NCBI GenBank assembly: GCA_949358305.1
Contig: OX442315.1
Location: 23,090,427 to 23,154,426 of the forward strand
DNA length: 64,000 nucleotides
Source: Strigamia acuminata
Taxonomy: Eukaryota > Arthropoda > Chilopoda > Geophilomorpha > Linotaeniidae
Direction: 5' to 3'
Of the stretch, positions 9,276 through 23,500 are shown in pieces. Each line of letters opens with the position of its first letter. Position 1 is the first letter of the stretch. The notes below the pieces were generated by a model. The model was not told where the DNA came from, made no database searches, and saw only the letters and a program-made list of their open reading frames with translations. Made by a program: the position numbers and the translations under genes.

Positions 9276-11124
9276 ACGAATCACGTTGATAGTCGTCTTA
9301 GGTGTCTTGCTTAGTCCCGTAGCTAACTAAAAATGAAATATACGAGTTTCTAAGATATAGGAAGTTGCTAAATGTATTAAAAAATGCACTTTATTCTGAT
9401 TGATCGTGTTTTTCCATTTTATTTTTCAAAAGATAATGCTGAATCGAAATTGAGATTAGTTTGCGAATGGATGAAATCAGATTGCGATTTAATTTCGTAG
9501 TCGTAGATTTGAGTGGTATGAATTGTATTAGATGAGGAAATTGAAAAGCAGGTTGGGAAGACGTACTTATGACAAATTGTTAGGTGAATGGATAATTTGA
9601 GATGTCATTCATCAGCAAAGTGAGTGACAAGAGGTAACCATTCATCGAGCCATTTTCAGTAGGAAACTCGCAAATGAGTTAATTGGATTTTGTCTTTATC
9701 TTGGACGAAGCACAATAACGATTGCAATGTGCTGATGCGCTTTTGTTCAGTAAGCCCATTCCCAATACGGTATTTTACTTTGAAATTATAAACTGCATTC
9801 ATGAATGAGGAAAACGAGTGTATCCGTTATAGGAAACCCGCTTGCAATCGCCCCCGCTGATCTAAGATTACATTGAAAGTTGGCAAGTTAACAGTTTAAT
9901 TGCTTTCGAGTTTATCTTTGTTTATTGATGCGTTTGTATTCAGTCGACCGACAGGGGCGGCGTAGGGTTAATTTTAAAACCATTTGAGTTTGCTATCAAG
10001 ATAGGACCTACTTGTGCTCGGCCGATTATTAGCTCATTAAAAATTGTTTGAAAGTTTGAGTCTGTACAATCAGTTGGAATCGGGCTAATGGTGTTCTACA
10101 CCATCCATTAAAGACTAAAGGAAATAGTTATGGCTTATTGATGACGGATATTAAGCGACTAATTACCTGATTTTCATTAAAATCGAATAGTCATTTACAT
10201 AATGGCTTTTGGAGTATTTTATAAAAGCGAGAAGTTTTATTAAGCATCTGGCTCGGAAGGTAATTGGAGGTGGCGAGACATAAATGACGATGGTCAGGCG
10301 TTGGCTTTTATTTTGAAGTTTGTTATGAGGGGGAATTTAATTTGGCGTCTTTTCAATTGAATTAATTGCGAGAAAACTAAGGTTACACATTCGTGGGGAT
10401 CTTTCTTGTTGTGAATATTCATCGACTGCTGGAAGGGAGGGAGAGGGTTGGTTGCTTGGTTTGTTTTGGAGTTTGCCATCTATGATTAAAAATGCTGCGA
10501 AGATAATTTCAGATGAGTTTATCGTTGATCGTATGTTTAACCGTCTTAGGAAGGGATTAATGAAGTTTGATTAGCAAAAGTGCATTTAAAATTTAATACC
10601 CCTTTTACTTGCCGTGCACCACCCCACAAGATGACATGTTTTGGGTGTTTGGATTTGGCGCTCGAGCCGGGCTGTAAACAGACGATTGCACGTGCCTACT
10701 AATTCAAATCGGATCCATGTTTTAGCTGCAGATCAGATCGACTTGAGAAATCAATGGATTTGCTAGAGGTCAAACCCTTTTCTACGGAAAAATCGTTTCG
10801 GAAGGGTCATTTTGGTCATCTATATTTAATTTCCTCTCGACAGTGGCTCGTATGCAAGAGTGATTTCAAACAAGGCACGACACAAATGATGAGTTGTGAT
10901 TAATTCAGATTTATGACCCTGTGAAAATAACTTCATGATGTCGTAACCTTCTCTTTTAATTGATTGATTGGTTTGTTTCTCTATCTGGTTAATGACGAAC
11001 CGTTGTACCAGATAAAAGTTGATCGTTAACAATACAAAAGTAAATTCTTTATCTTTTGAGTTTTACATTTATTGGTTTTATATTTTTCTTCTTCAATCTT
11101 TAAAAGTACTAATTTAATACACTA
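9276..11124 (+). other. intron, nothing recognised
   Basis: AT-rich sequence with only short open frames, none with a recognisable domain or clear splice boundaries. Confidence 0.6.
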
Positions 11125-11586
11125 AGTGCATTCAATTTCATATTGTGAAAAACCGATTATAAAAACTTGATTATGAAAATTGGTTTTTGATTTTGAACGA
11201 GTTGATTCGAGCAAATCTTGAGCACTTGCAGTTATGACTTGAGTCATCTGGAAACGAGTTCTCCTTATTCCAGAACAAGTTCGCGGATTTAATACAATTA
11301 TAATATTGTAAATTCACGAATAATTTTCTGATAAGAAATTATTCACGAATAATTTTCTGATAAGAAATTATTCAGATAAACTTAACTTTATGCAAAAAGT
11401 TTATCTCGCCTATCTACTAAATTTTAAAAGGGTCGACAGGTAAACCAGTTGAAATCGAAAGAATTGACTCCAATCGTGGAATCTGTTTTTTCAATAATCC
11501 AATTCTCAAAAACATGATGCGTTTTGCGTCATTTCCGTCTCAGAAAATTGAGAGAATCGGTTTTTCGATTTGAAATTGAACGCACC
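11125..11586. mobile_element. degraded MITE, 462 bp, same TIR family
   Basis: The left end is AGTGCATTCAATTTC (11125-11139); the right end is GAAATTGAACGCACC (11572-11586). The inverted repeats have about two mismatches in the terminal 15 and continue inward (GAAAAACCGATT on the left, AATCGGTTTTTC on the right), for about 40 bp in all. TA flanks both ends (11123-11124, 11587-11588). Inside is a tandem duplication (11315-11374). There is no coding capacity. Confidence 0.72.
11315..11374. repeat. tandem duplication of a palindromic 29-bp unit
   Basis: ATTCACGAATAATTTTCTGA followed by TAAGAAATT occurs twice in direct succession. Within the unit AATAATTTTC and AAGAAATTATT form an inverted repeat. 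The duplication lies inside the MITE at 11125-11586. Confidence 0.8.
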
Positions 11587-11588
11587 TA

Positions 11589-13640
11589 CTGGCTACATTC
11601 GAAAAGTCATTGGAATTAAACAGCATGTTTAAACTGACTGAGGATTATCCTGGTCTAACTTCTGTTTACTAATAGAAACGGTAGGCGGTTGGTCGTATGG
11701 CATTATTGCACTTTGCAGGGCATGTGCTTTATCGGTGCTTTCAAATTTGAAAATAGATGTTAATGTTTATTCTAAGCGGATATTTAATTCCACTAGTTGT
11801 CTGTCTATATGATGAAGTACCATTGATTGCCAACTACTTAAAAACTCTTCAGAAAAAGTAAAGTTTGAAGGGAGGGAAACAATTAGAGGAAAGTCTGAAA
11901 GTGGAGAAAAATCTTGTTGGCCTATTGGGCGGGTGTTGAGCGATTTATCATAGAAAACGACAGACACTTTTCGAAATGAAAGGCTCCAAATCCTTTGATA
12001 CTAGTATTGCAGAATTGAAAAAAAAATGTTGGAAAAAAAAGACGGGGCGGAATTGGTTAGATATTAAATTAAGATTGGCTTAGCCCAGGGTTAAGGGCGA
12101 GAGTTATTAGTACGACTTGATGAAGTTAAATGGACAGGTTTAGTGGAATAGTTCTTTTGTCATTTATGAAAAAGAAACATGTAATTATAGTAATGGCTCT
12201 TTGTGGGAAGAGAAAAAAGATTTTATTTTTTTACTTTTACATCTGGATTATTTAATGACAGTTAGAAACGAGTTGCTTGAGAAAGAGTTATCAAATGTGA
12301 TGTTTTATTGTGTTTGGTATTTGTGTCACTTCGTGTTGAGGACCATCTGAGATTCGGTGGATCGTGATGTTAGTCGAGTGGAGGTTATTTATTAGATTAA
12401 TTTGACTGCAATTAGGTTGGTTTCAAGGGATGTTTGTGGCCATTTGTGGTGACTTGGTATGTGCAATGGTCAAGAGGAATCATTTGGAGATGGATTGTGA
12501 TGATCCTCGTGTTGTTGGGCATAACTGCATACATGTGCGCAATGCAGAGCAGCTTGATTGTTGGCTGGAAAGGGGGTGGCATGTTATCAAGTGTGTAGTG
12601 AGGCGCATACATAAAACATGGATTCCTTAGGGCCAAAAAATGAAATTGAATCCAGTGGGTGTGCAGATGAGTGTAAGTGGAATTGTGAGAGCTTGTGGAT
12701 TCAATTGATGGATGCAGCAATGTAAAGTGTGTAGTCAAATTTGTTATCGAGAAAAAAAAATGGTTTACGATTATTTGATGTTAAGGCTTTCAAAAGCAAA
12801 TTTTCCACGTTGAGTAATTTGATTTAACTGTTCTGAAAGATTCTCTTCGGGTTTTGGGAGAGTTGGAATGGGTCTTGAGAAATATTATTGAATATGGGTA
12901 GTTTATTTTAGGGAAATGTATTGTTTTATTTCAAAATACCTTAAGATGTGTTGAAGTTTGTTTGGTTTTGACTTTTTTTTTTTAAACTTTGAAATAAAGT
13001 TTCGCTGAGGGAAAGATGGGAAAATCTTTTTTCGAAGAAAAAGAAGTACGGTAATAACTTAGGAAAAGGAGAATTTAACGACTTGGATGTTTACTCCTGT
13101 TACTATGTTTTGTTATTCTACACCACGGAAATGTTTTGATCTGTACTAAAGTGCTTGCCTTTCAAATATGTATTGGGAAGGAAGTTGGAAATTTAAAGTA
13201 GCAAGATGTAAAAAAAAAAAAAAACGTGCCCACGTTACGTAAAATATCAAACTTCAGTAATTAGGTATTTTATACTTAAGGCATTTGAAATTTAAAATTA
13301 CAGTCAAACATGCTTTGGTGTTGATTGAAAGCAGACTATATCAGCCACCATTTTAAAGTTATATCAAGACTACCCTGAGTCAAGTTTAAAAATGCTGTTT
13401 AGTCTAAATGACTTTTTGAATGAAATTACTGAAACTGCTAAAATGCAACTACAGCTACGTCTCAACTAGTGCTAATGTTAAGAAAAGAAGTAGATTGTAT
13501 TTTGTGAGGTCCCAGAAAGCTGTTCGGTCTGGAGAATGTCCAGTGTGGCGAGTGTACGCTCTCTTTAGTCCGGACAAATGGCATATGTCCAGATTAGTGA
13601 GTGTATCAAAACCAATGACACTTTTTACAATAAAATAAAC
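11589..13640 (+). other. intron, no gene seen; fragment of another TIR element at the left edge
   Basis: Immediately after the MITE, 11592-11615 contains CATTCGAAAAGTCATT, the same word found just inside the left end of the element at 59251. This suggests a truncated second insertion next to the first. No matching right end was found. The rest is unremarkable intron with short chance frames. Confidence 0.5.
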
Positions 13641-13971
13641 CAAATTCTGTTTTTACACGGTAGATATGTTACAGAAAGACACGTATAAAAATGCCGTGTT
13701 AAAAAAAAGACACTAGCAGCATTCAAAAGATCGTGTTATAAGTGTTATAGTTGTGTGTGTTTTTGTTTCGTGATGTTAAAAGATACAAAACCAAATACAC
13801 AAACACCAAAAACACTTAAATCACCACTTTTTGAATGCAGTTACTGTGTACCTTTTAAAAATCTGTATGAAAAACCGTGTTATATCAAAAGACAGCGTGT
13901 GAAAACAGGATTGAATTTGTTTTTCTAGGCCCTGCTAAATCAAAATCGTGTATAAACAGAAACAGAATTTC
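13641..13971. mobile_element. foldback-like element with nested imperfect inverted repeats
   Basis: The outer ends CAAATTCTGTTTTTACACGG (13641-13660) and the complement of 13945-13971 (AAATTCTGTTT...TACACGAT) form imperfect inverted repeats. A second internal copy lies at about 13895-13919. The core is a long imperfect hairpin: 13719-13772 pairs with 13787-13839 at roughly three quarters of positions and begins with the shared word GCATTCAAAA. CGTGTTA words recur through the element. It has no coding capacity and is probably a decayed MITE; a long double-stranded RNA when transcribed is also possible. Confidence 0.5.
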
Positions 13972-16900
13972 AAAGAAAAATATTACTCCGTACTATTTAC
14001 TTACGGTTGCGTAACATCCGAACGACCATTTGGTGGTTAGATTACCCTTGGTGTAGTGTATCATGGAAGTGTGACGTCACCAAGTAGAGAGTTTGAGGCT
14101 TTCAGTTTTTAATCAATCCGATCCGGTGATAAACACTGAACTCAGTCCTATCGATTGTTGTGATCCACGCATGCACATCCAAAAACGAGGACTTGATTAC
14201 GATTAGCTTGCCGCCGGTTTCAATGCTGTATCTTACAAACAAAACGCTTGTGTTCATACACGCAAATGATTTAAAGAAGATCTAGCTGGCAAAAACCTTT
14301 ATGGGGTAAATAGTGATTTTAATTGTCTATAAAAATTGCTAAAAAAGTAAAAGGTGAATAATACCAATCCGCACTCGACCTTTAAGTAATAAATTTTCCG
14401 GTACTTTTATTTATTTATTTATTTATTTATTTTTTTCCACAATATTGAATGGAAAAATCCTTTTGCAGCTTTCGGTTTGGTGTCGTGTTGTGTTTGGGAG
14501 AAGGAAAATTTAGTGTGGAAGGAAAACACTGGCGAGGAAAGCTTTATCAGAATTTTATCAAGTCGTCGGAAATTTATACCAGCCTTTAAATGATTGTAAT
14601 GCCCATTTGAAATGGGAAATCAATAATGATACATGTAGGTTGGTTTTGGCGAGAGAAAGAGTTTGCCGATAGGAAAAAAAAAGAAGGGAGGGAATAAAAG
14701 AAGGCAGCACGTGAGCTTTGGCAGTTTTCTGTTTGTCGCCAGCTGTAAATCTAGAATTTGGAAACAATTTTCTCTCAATGAATTGTGGACGTGTCATTAA
14801 CTGGAGTCATGTGGTGAAGGTTGTAAATTTCTCCTTCAACTTTTCAGTGGCATTTGTTTCTTTATAAAATTTGGTGGGCCTTATCGGGAAATTATGTTTG
14901 CCAGTTTTCAATTTTGAAGGATAATTTTGCGCTTTTATTTATAGGTGTGTGTGTTTGCAAGGCTATACGTTGTGTATTTTTAATTAAAGTTAGACGGCGA
15001 CTCACTCGAAGAGTGAAATATGAAGTGGCCCACGTTCTGTTTACAGTCGTAATGCATTATTCGGTTAGCAATCTCTTTTGGATGGTAGTTTACGGATGCT
15101 TTGTCCAATAAATCTCGATGCCAAGTTTGAGTAATGGAAATGGTGTAAATGCGATAGTGGCTCAGTTGGCAACACGTGTAAATTTGGTCCGAGTTGTCAA
15201 CTTGATATGTAATAAAAGTTTTGAATAGTAGCAATTCTATGCTTATAAATATCGAAATAGGAAGCGAGTAACTGAGAAAAACACTTTGCAGTCATTCCGA
15301 ATGCAGGTTCATGTCACTAAATTGTAAATAAAACAACTATTTAATCAATCTTTTGTTTGAAAACACAGTAAAGCAATATTAACTTTATCCAGTTAATTTT
15401 TTAGGGCGCCATTGATTTTTTTTTCTTCAAATACAAAGTTGTTGGGTTATAAAGTTGAGTTAGATGTAACTCCACTCGGGCTTAAATCGGATTACTGTTA
15501 CATGACTGTCTACGAACTTATTTCATTTTATTTATTTTTAATATCATCGGTTAGGATGGAGAACACTTGCGCTAAAAATTCGGGTTGCGTATGTTTTACT
15601 CGTGTAAATTTAAAAAATAAGTAAATAAATAATTCTTGGTAGTACTAGTTGGAGACAGAAAAATAAAAAATGAAATTCTTCAATTAAATGTATAAAGAAA
15701 ATAACCAAATCACACTAATCTCGCATATACTTAGCTTACTTGATCCTGAATTCTCGTACACATAGTATAAACTTACAGCTATTTTTAAGTACAAACATAG
15801 CAAAACTGTAATTTGAGAATATAATTTGTTTGGTTAGAGTAATTAATAAATCATATTCTAATATTCTAGAACTACATTTATTATTTACAGTAAGCGTAAC
15901 TTCGATCACGTTTGATTTTAAGTCATGAAAAAAAAAACACCAGCATTGCAAGAAGGCAGGCTGATAATGATGGAAATGCTTATAAAAATGTCATTTGGGA
16001 CTAATCTTAGAAGAGGGAATTTGGGGTGCATTCATCATCATCATCATGTTTTAACTTGTGCCCTTCCTGTGGCTGTTGTGGCAAATGTATTTTTCTTGTT
16101 GCCTGCACAAGATCACAATACCATAGTCGCATAGCCGTAAACGAATTTGCTTTTGTCTAACATCTCATCTGGAACCTGGCACACAGTCTGCTCTTTAATG
16201 AAGCAAAGCGAGTTGACTGAAGATTTTTTTTTTTGTCTTTTTCTTCCCTCTTTTTTTTAAAATTTTTTTTTTTATTATTTTTTTTATCCACGCTTATTCT
16301 TTCTTTTGCCTTCTAATGAAGCGAAAAAGCAAAAAGACGGTGGGTATTATTTCATTTCAAATCTTTCCTTCCCTGCCTCACAAGAGGTACAATATGGAAT
16401 AGTCGTCTTAAAGAGAAATTATTGATTTGAAAAAAAAAAAATTAGATGAGGGGAGAGAGGCCTGTTAGTCGATAGATTATTGGGACGAAGCAATGATTGA
16501 ACTCGAGGCAAGAGGATTTGCTAGAGAATGAATTGCAACTGTGTTAGATTGGGTGAAGGAGGTTGCGGTGGATTTTAGTCTATTTTTGTTTGCTTCTTTT
16601 ATTTTTTTTTCGTTTTCTTTAAGTTTAGAATTTTACTTCCAATATGACTAACGGACCTTATTTCTATTTTTCTTTTGTATATAGATGGCTATCTGTCATT
16701 TCTCTCTTCCCCCTCCTTCATCTGATCAATGGGAAATGAAATGTAAATAGAATTGCATCTAGGAAAAGGGGGCATTGGGATGAGGGAATCAATCGATTTC
16801 TGTGGATGGTAGATGTGTATTGGTTCTTAGATTGAATTGTTATGGTTGAGGCAACGAGAAAAATATGGAATTTTGTGCAATATACGTTTTACCGAGACGT

Positions 16901-19900
16901 TGATGGATGGAAAAAAGGGGGGAAAACTTTTAAGTTCTAAATGTTGTATACTTAATTATACATATCGATTCGAATTGAGTTTTTTTTTTTTAAAAAAATA
17001 ATAATAATAATTTTCTTTTATTTTCGTTTATTTTTTTGAGTGTAGGTGATGGGGATGAGAGATGTGTAGAGAAAAAAAAGTTAAAAGAAAAGTTTAACGT
17101 TTTCTTTTTTGCTTTCTTGCGGGTATGTGAATAAATTTGAAGTTAAATGGTAATCTAAATCTTTTTGCTGTAAAAGAAATTGGAAATGAAGTAGAATTAC
17201 CTTTTGTTTGCGGGCAAAGAGATATTGTAAAATTGGCGCTTTGAGCAGTGCAGGAATAAAGGCAAAGTAGCGTAAAAAATATGTAGTTTAATAAACCACT
17301 TATGTATATGCTGGATGCACAAGTTTTGAGATTAAACGGATTTATCTTGTCATTTACAAGAAAAGAGGGATAAAAGTGGTTAGGTAGTTGGTGTTTGCGA
17401 TAGTAAATAAGCATGTGACTTTGCCATGCTTAATCCCAACTGCCATTGCTCTGTTATTGATTTTGCCATAGACTATAACGGGCAAGATTTATCGCACTGT
17501 TACTCGAAAGAAGGAGGTTCACGAGAAATTTGTTGGTAATTACAGTTTGGCTCGGTCAATTTTACAAAAGGTAAAAGAGTGTGCCGTGGGCAAAGTGGGA
17601 GGACTGCGGCGAGAAGGAAGGTAATGTGTTTTCCTTAGACTTGCTTGAAAAGCTGGGGCACGGAGAGAGAGAGAGAGGCGGGGAGGAAAAGATGTTGGGT
17701 CGTTTGGAAAAGTTTGTAGAAGTGGAAGAGAGTATCTTTAATAGATTGCTTAATGATTCGTGTATTCACAATCACCCCCCAATGACTGCGCTCATATTGA
17801 TTTATTAATGGTGATTACTTTTGTGCGGATAGACAAGAGGGAGGAATGGCATTGCATGGAATAGGGATATTGTTAGGCAAGGTTACAGGGATTAAGAAAC
17901 GAGAGCAAGATAGAGGAAATAATGATCATGGTTCAAGTATGGTGACAGAATAAGGAAATTCGCTCTCGAGAAGGAATGATTGAATTAAACGCTAATAAAT
18001 TAGGTGCTAAGGAGATAAGGGCTTCATTTCAATTGTGGTGTTGATTATATTAGATTGTATAAAAAGTGTTCAATAAAGCGAGGAAAAAATAGAAAGAAAG
18101 AACGAAAGAAGGAAAGAAAGAAAGAAGAAAAATGATCCGTGCCCATTTCTACAGTAGGAGGTCCGTGAGTTGTAGATAGGATAAGTAAAAAACCATTTCC
18201 TTCCGTCGTGTGTGCAGCTTGTTCGTGGGAGACGTGACCCTCTCTTTCTTTTTCTCGTCGTGGTTGTAAAATGTTTTCATCTGGTGCCGCCTCCTTAATG
18301 GCAAGGCAATGACAGGAGGTAAGCGACGTCCGTCAACTCAATCGATGACTCCTCGTTATGAAAGAAAGAAGGAGCAAAGAGTGGGAAGGACCTTTTACAA
18401 CTTCTTACAACGTTGCTGAATCGAATTAACGAGGCCCCGGTTTGGATGAAATGGGTAGAAGCGCAGACTCCCGTCCCGTTCTCTCCTTTTTTTCTTTCTT
18501 CTTATTCTGTATCCAAATGATTTCTTGCTCTTTGATGGTTAAGAGCTCTATTGATTGAGCTCCATCGAAAGAGATGGAACATGTCGGTTGAGTTGGGAAA
18601 CCCAAGTCACGAGAAGAGATCTCTTACACCTGGTCGACCGGGGCGATGGCAGTCGGGTTGTTCGCGCATGGTTGCTGATCTTTATGAGCTTGGGGTCCAT
18701 CAGAAAAATGATGGACTGATATGTCAATCGCGTTTCTTCGACATTTTTCAACGGGTATTTAGTGTGATTTAAAGTTTTTTTTTTAAAGTTGGGGGTATTT
18801 TTATTTATTTATTTATTTTATTTTATTTTTATTTGTTTTTATTTTATTTAAAAAGAAACTTAGAAAAAAGTAAATTGAAGTTTTGTTTAATCGCTTGGTT
18901 GATCTGTCGATGGGCTTGGGTGGTGTTGGGTATTGGTTTTGCAGATGAGTTGAATTGTTGAATGCGTTTCGCCTTACTCCTAGCAATTTTTTTTTCTCTT
19001 CTGCCAATTCCCTTTTCGTTTTTCTTGCATGCAGTCGCTCCATGCATTTCGAATGAAGTGGACGCAATTTCTTTCTGCTTTTGCTTGTGAAATGAGATTT
19101 AGAAGGATTGGCTAGCTTATTCGAACAAAAAACAAATGTTTATTTTTATATAATGCGCTCTTGTTTCACCAATAGAAATGCAGATTAAAGAACAATGTTG
19201 TAACCGTAATTGCCTGCATTATTGCTGCTATACGTAGATGAAAGCTGTACAGTATTTTTAATATTTTAAATGAAAGGAATAGAAAAGTTAATAACACAAT
19301 TCTCAAAAATGAGTTTTGTTTTGATTTATTTTTAGGCCAAAAGAGAAATGAAAACGTTTGATATTTGAGAATGGATTTAAAAAAAAAATCTTTAATTGAT
19401 TTTAGCAAAAAAAGAAAGAAAAAATAAAATTGAGTATAGAGGGGGAAAAAATGTGAAATTTGATTTTTTTTCAACTTCAATAAGAGTTCAAAGGATTTTT
19501 CTTCGGAAATTGACAAAACTTAGTGAGCTTTGATGTTTATCGATTTTTGGTATGTATGTTTGTTTAATGGAATGTCAAGTTTTGGCAATCAAATGAATTA
19601 TTCATGAAGGAGATAAAATGATATAAAGGTTAGGCAGTGTGTTATTATGCTTGTTCGTAATATATTATTGTTGCGATAGGTTCTTTGAGTGTTATGTCGT
19701 GAAACCGTCGTTAGTGAGTGAAAAAGTGTGATGAAAGCTGAAGTGGAGGTTTCTTTCATTGGGTAATTGGCCAGCTTTGCTGCTGTCACAAGAGATGAAA
19801 CAATAGCTTATTGGTAATAGGATTGATCAGAAACTAACTTGTCTGGCCTCAATTTTGCCGGCTTGCTATGTAATATCCTGGAAACGAAATAAAGGCTAGT

Positions 19901-20468
19901 GATAGAGAAGAGGGAAAGACAAAACAAAAGGAAAAAATACAAGTGCAGATGCCATCTGTGGTTCGAGTAAAAAGCAATGAGAGGGAAAGGAAAAAGAAAT
20001 AGGCGCGTACAGAGGCAGAAAAAACATGATCGAATTTCATATAAATATTATGACCTATCAGAGGGATTTGTAATCAAATTTTGATAAGCAGGCAAGTGTG
20101 ATAAACATGCGAAAAAATAAAAACAGACAGGATGATGTAATTAAGCTTGGCGGCTTTCATGTTTTTGAACTTGTTAAGGGGAAAAGTTTGAGTACATCGT
20201 GTCTTATTTTTTTTCTTCTTTTTGTTTTAAAAGAATATATTTTTCTATAAAAATGTTTGGAAAAAATGGAACATTTTTGAAAAATTTTTTGACAGTTGAG
20301 GGATTTGGCGATGTGCGCTGCTCCATTCTCTGTAATATGTTTTCATTGAAAATTTTCATCGACTTTTTATGTTTTTACGTTGGTTTGAGAAGTTGTCAAT
20401 TTGAGATGATTTTCTTCATGTTTTTTTGATTCTCCTCTCTTGCTTTTACTGTATGTTGTTTAGTAGCG
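13972..20468 (+). other. intron, no gene supported
   Basis: AT-rich with marked T over A and G over C on the + strand. It holds ATTT (14406-14430, about 18796-18835) and GAAA (18091-18132) microsatellites and a short CAT run near 16031-16046. Open frames are short and of biased composition. No exon, RNA gene or transposon is recognised. Confidence 0.55.
18091..18132. repeat. GAAA-type purine microsatellite
   Basis: An imperfect (GAAA)n array with a few AAC and AGG interruptions. Confidence 0.8.
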
Positions 20469-20533
20469 GTGTCAAATGGAAGACGTGTGTCTAGGTTATT
20501 ACCAAAACTGAACACGTGTCTTAGTGATGACAC
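20469..20533. ncRNA. weaker pre-miRNA-like hairpin candidate
   Basis: GTGTCA (20469-20474) pairs with TGACAC (20528-20533). After a symmetric 6-base internal loop, AGACGTGTGT (20481-20490) pairs with ACACGTGTCT over ten positions including two G-U wobbles. The whole hairpin is about 65 nt. The internal loop is large, so this may be chance. Confidence 0.2.
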
Positions 20534-23500
20534 TTGTCAAATAGATTTGAAATTCATGATGACTTGAAAAAGCAAAAAGTTGCTCTTCATTTTTTTATTA
20601 TATATATTTTTGCTTTTAAGAGTTCCTTGCTCGGTGGAGGGAGAATGCCGGGTTTAAAAAATAAAATTGAATATTTGGATTGACGTTTGCAGTCTTGTTT
20701 TTAAGACTTGTTTTCTTGTTTTTTTTATATATGTATATTTAATTCCAAGGTAGGTGTGATTTCACTTTTTAAATTTTTTTTTTTTATTATAATTAAAATA
20801 TGGTTTCCTGACAGCTCCAATAGTTTTGATTTTTTTACTTTAAAGATCATAAAATTAGCTTTGTTTACAGAAAGTATAATTTCATTATGTTCAAACCCTC
20901 TAGAGTCTGTAATTTTTAAAGCACTCGCTTTTTTTAGCTAACAAAAGCTTGCTGTTTCTAGCTTAGAACTAAGTTAAGCTTTCCTGTATTTTAGCTAAGT
21001 CGTTTCTATTTGTGGCAACCGACAAATTTCAGTTGCTCCTTGTATTACTAACTCAACACATTCATTTACCATCAGCAGCATCTGGTGAGGATTACTATAG
21101 AAATTGGAACAACGCTTTTGAAAGTAGATTTAGGTGGTGTGGAAAATACCCACAGTCAGGGATTCCCATTGATTTTTAAGGTCTTGTTATGAGAGGGTTA
21201 AACGGGGGGCGAGATTAAGGTTCTTGCCAGCTGAACAAAGCCTTCGTACATGCAGATTAAAATTTTTCGGAATGTAGAAAATTGTTGGAATACGACGACG
21301 ATGATTATGGTAATTAATGCACGCTGAATCCAATTTTGTTTGCAAAAGTGACCTTGTCAATCGGGCTATTTATTCTGTATTATTAAAATTAATAACAACA
21401 AACACGATGAAGCCAAATTGCCAATGGTAAACAAGCGAATATCGTTTATTTAGTCCATTGTTTTGTTAAGAGAAACACGCACTTGAAAAAGCATCGAATG
21501 ACTTTAAAATTGACGTTGAAGGACGTTTTGAAAATACCAATTTTATTGGTCGTGCTATATTGCTATATTGTGAATGTTTGTATAATACAAGTACTTTATG
21601 ATGCCAATGATGTGTTAGTCTCTGATAAGGCATTAAGATAGTATCAATACCATGTAACAATTCTCTTGACATTTTATCTAAATTGCTCAACATGGTTGAT
21701 CGTGATCAAGCAATGTAATTATTGGTTGGAGCTTGAAGATTCTTGGGTTGGGAGTAGGAGTGATGGGTTTTGGCCTTATAAGCGCAGTCCATAAGGTTGT
21801 TGTGAGATTATTGGCAAGTGAAGAATCTGGAGACGAGAGTTAATTTGTTGTTTGATTTAGTGCAACCAATCTTGCTTTCATTCAAGCAGCTGGTCGTAGA
21901 ACGAAGAAATCTAGGACTAGAAATCGGTTCTTAGTTTATTGATGGGTCCTATAGCAAAAGCAAGGCTTTATATCAGGGTAGGTTTTCATTGGCTCGTCCC
22001 TTATTGCTGCGTTACTTATTTTGCTAGCATCATTACTCGAGCGTCAGACAAACTGAAGGCAATAATCCCCTTAAATCGAAAGCGGATGCCTACAGTTTCC
22101 TCACTTCACTTATGTCATGCTGCGATCCATGTGCAACTCTTTATTTTTTTTCTCTGTCGAAATATTTTTTAAGTGTTTTTATTATTGTTGATATTGAAAA
22201 AATAAAGGTTTATCGATGTAATGCGATATTTTTATTAATTTGTCGAGGGGTCGGTGTGTTCGTCAGTAATAATCCGGTTGGAAGTTCTAATCTCGTTAGG
22301 ATACAAGAAGTGTGAGTTTAATAAAAGGTGAAACGAGTTGATATGGTTTAATTTTGTTGGAGGCGGTTTCATATTTTCTATTGAGAAGAAGAAGAAAGGG
22401 AGGGATTTTGATTGCATCAGGAGATTTAAGTTGGTGGTTAGTGAATAATGGATGGCCATTGTATTTTTGGTGCATTTAATCTGCACGATTGCAGGGTTTG
22501 GGATGGACTTAAATTGAAACAAAAGAGTTATTACTTTTTGACATTACGGTACTTTTTTTTTTTTTTTGAATCGAGCCAATTGGGGTTGCTCACTAGTTTC
22601 TGCAGAAGTATAATAGAAAATGATGTTATTTTCTTGTTGGGCTTTTGCTTTTTGATCGGCAGCATGTACAATTTATTTATTATATACGGAAACTAATGCC
22701 AGCAAAGAATGTTGATGTTACGCCAAAACTTAACACATGTATTTTGTCTGTCTGCAAGCTTATACATTTTTTTATTTTTTTATTTTTATTATTTCAAGGG
22801 GATACAGATAATTGGACTGGAGTAAAACTTTTTTTTTGGCATTGGCCTAATTATAGATAAAGTAGGTTAGTTTGTGGAGAAGTTTTATTCGTGTGGCTGT
22901 TTGATAGTTTAGTGCGATTTTGAATTTTAGTTAGTTCGGTGTCGGTCATGGATTAACTTCCCGCATCATTTCCTCTTAAACTGTTAGTATGAAACGATGC
23001 CGCAATCACCCATTAGAAGTGTTAGTGGCGAAGAATTTGCCAAGAGAAGGCGATGATGCAGAATCTCTGCTGATGAAGGTTTTCCTACATTCAAAGTTAA
23101 CCAAAGTGAAAAGGAAGCCATGCATCAGATGGTGGTAAAATATTTCTACTTTGCTTGTAAATGAAATAAATACAATTGATTCTTCTCTCTTCACTTTTTT
23201 TTTTTATTTTTATTTTATTTTTTATTTATAAATTTCGCTTAATTTTTTTTCTTTTGAAATTTCTTGAGTGATGTGTCATTTCTCCTTTCAAGTTGATCGA
23301 CTTGGGTCTTTTCAGTTGGACAATTGGTAAAGGATTTGCCAGTGACCTCTTTTTCTATTTTTCAATTTTTTTCAACCTTCGATGAAAGGGAAGCGATAGA
23401 AAAAGTCAAAAGATTGACTTGACTTGTTCTCTACTTTTCAAACGGAATTTGAAGGGATTGCAATTGAGTCTTGTGTTTTTTTTTTTATTTCTTCCTTTCT

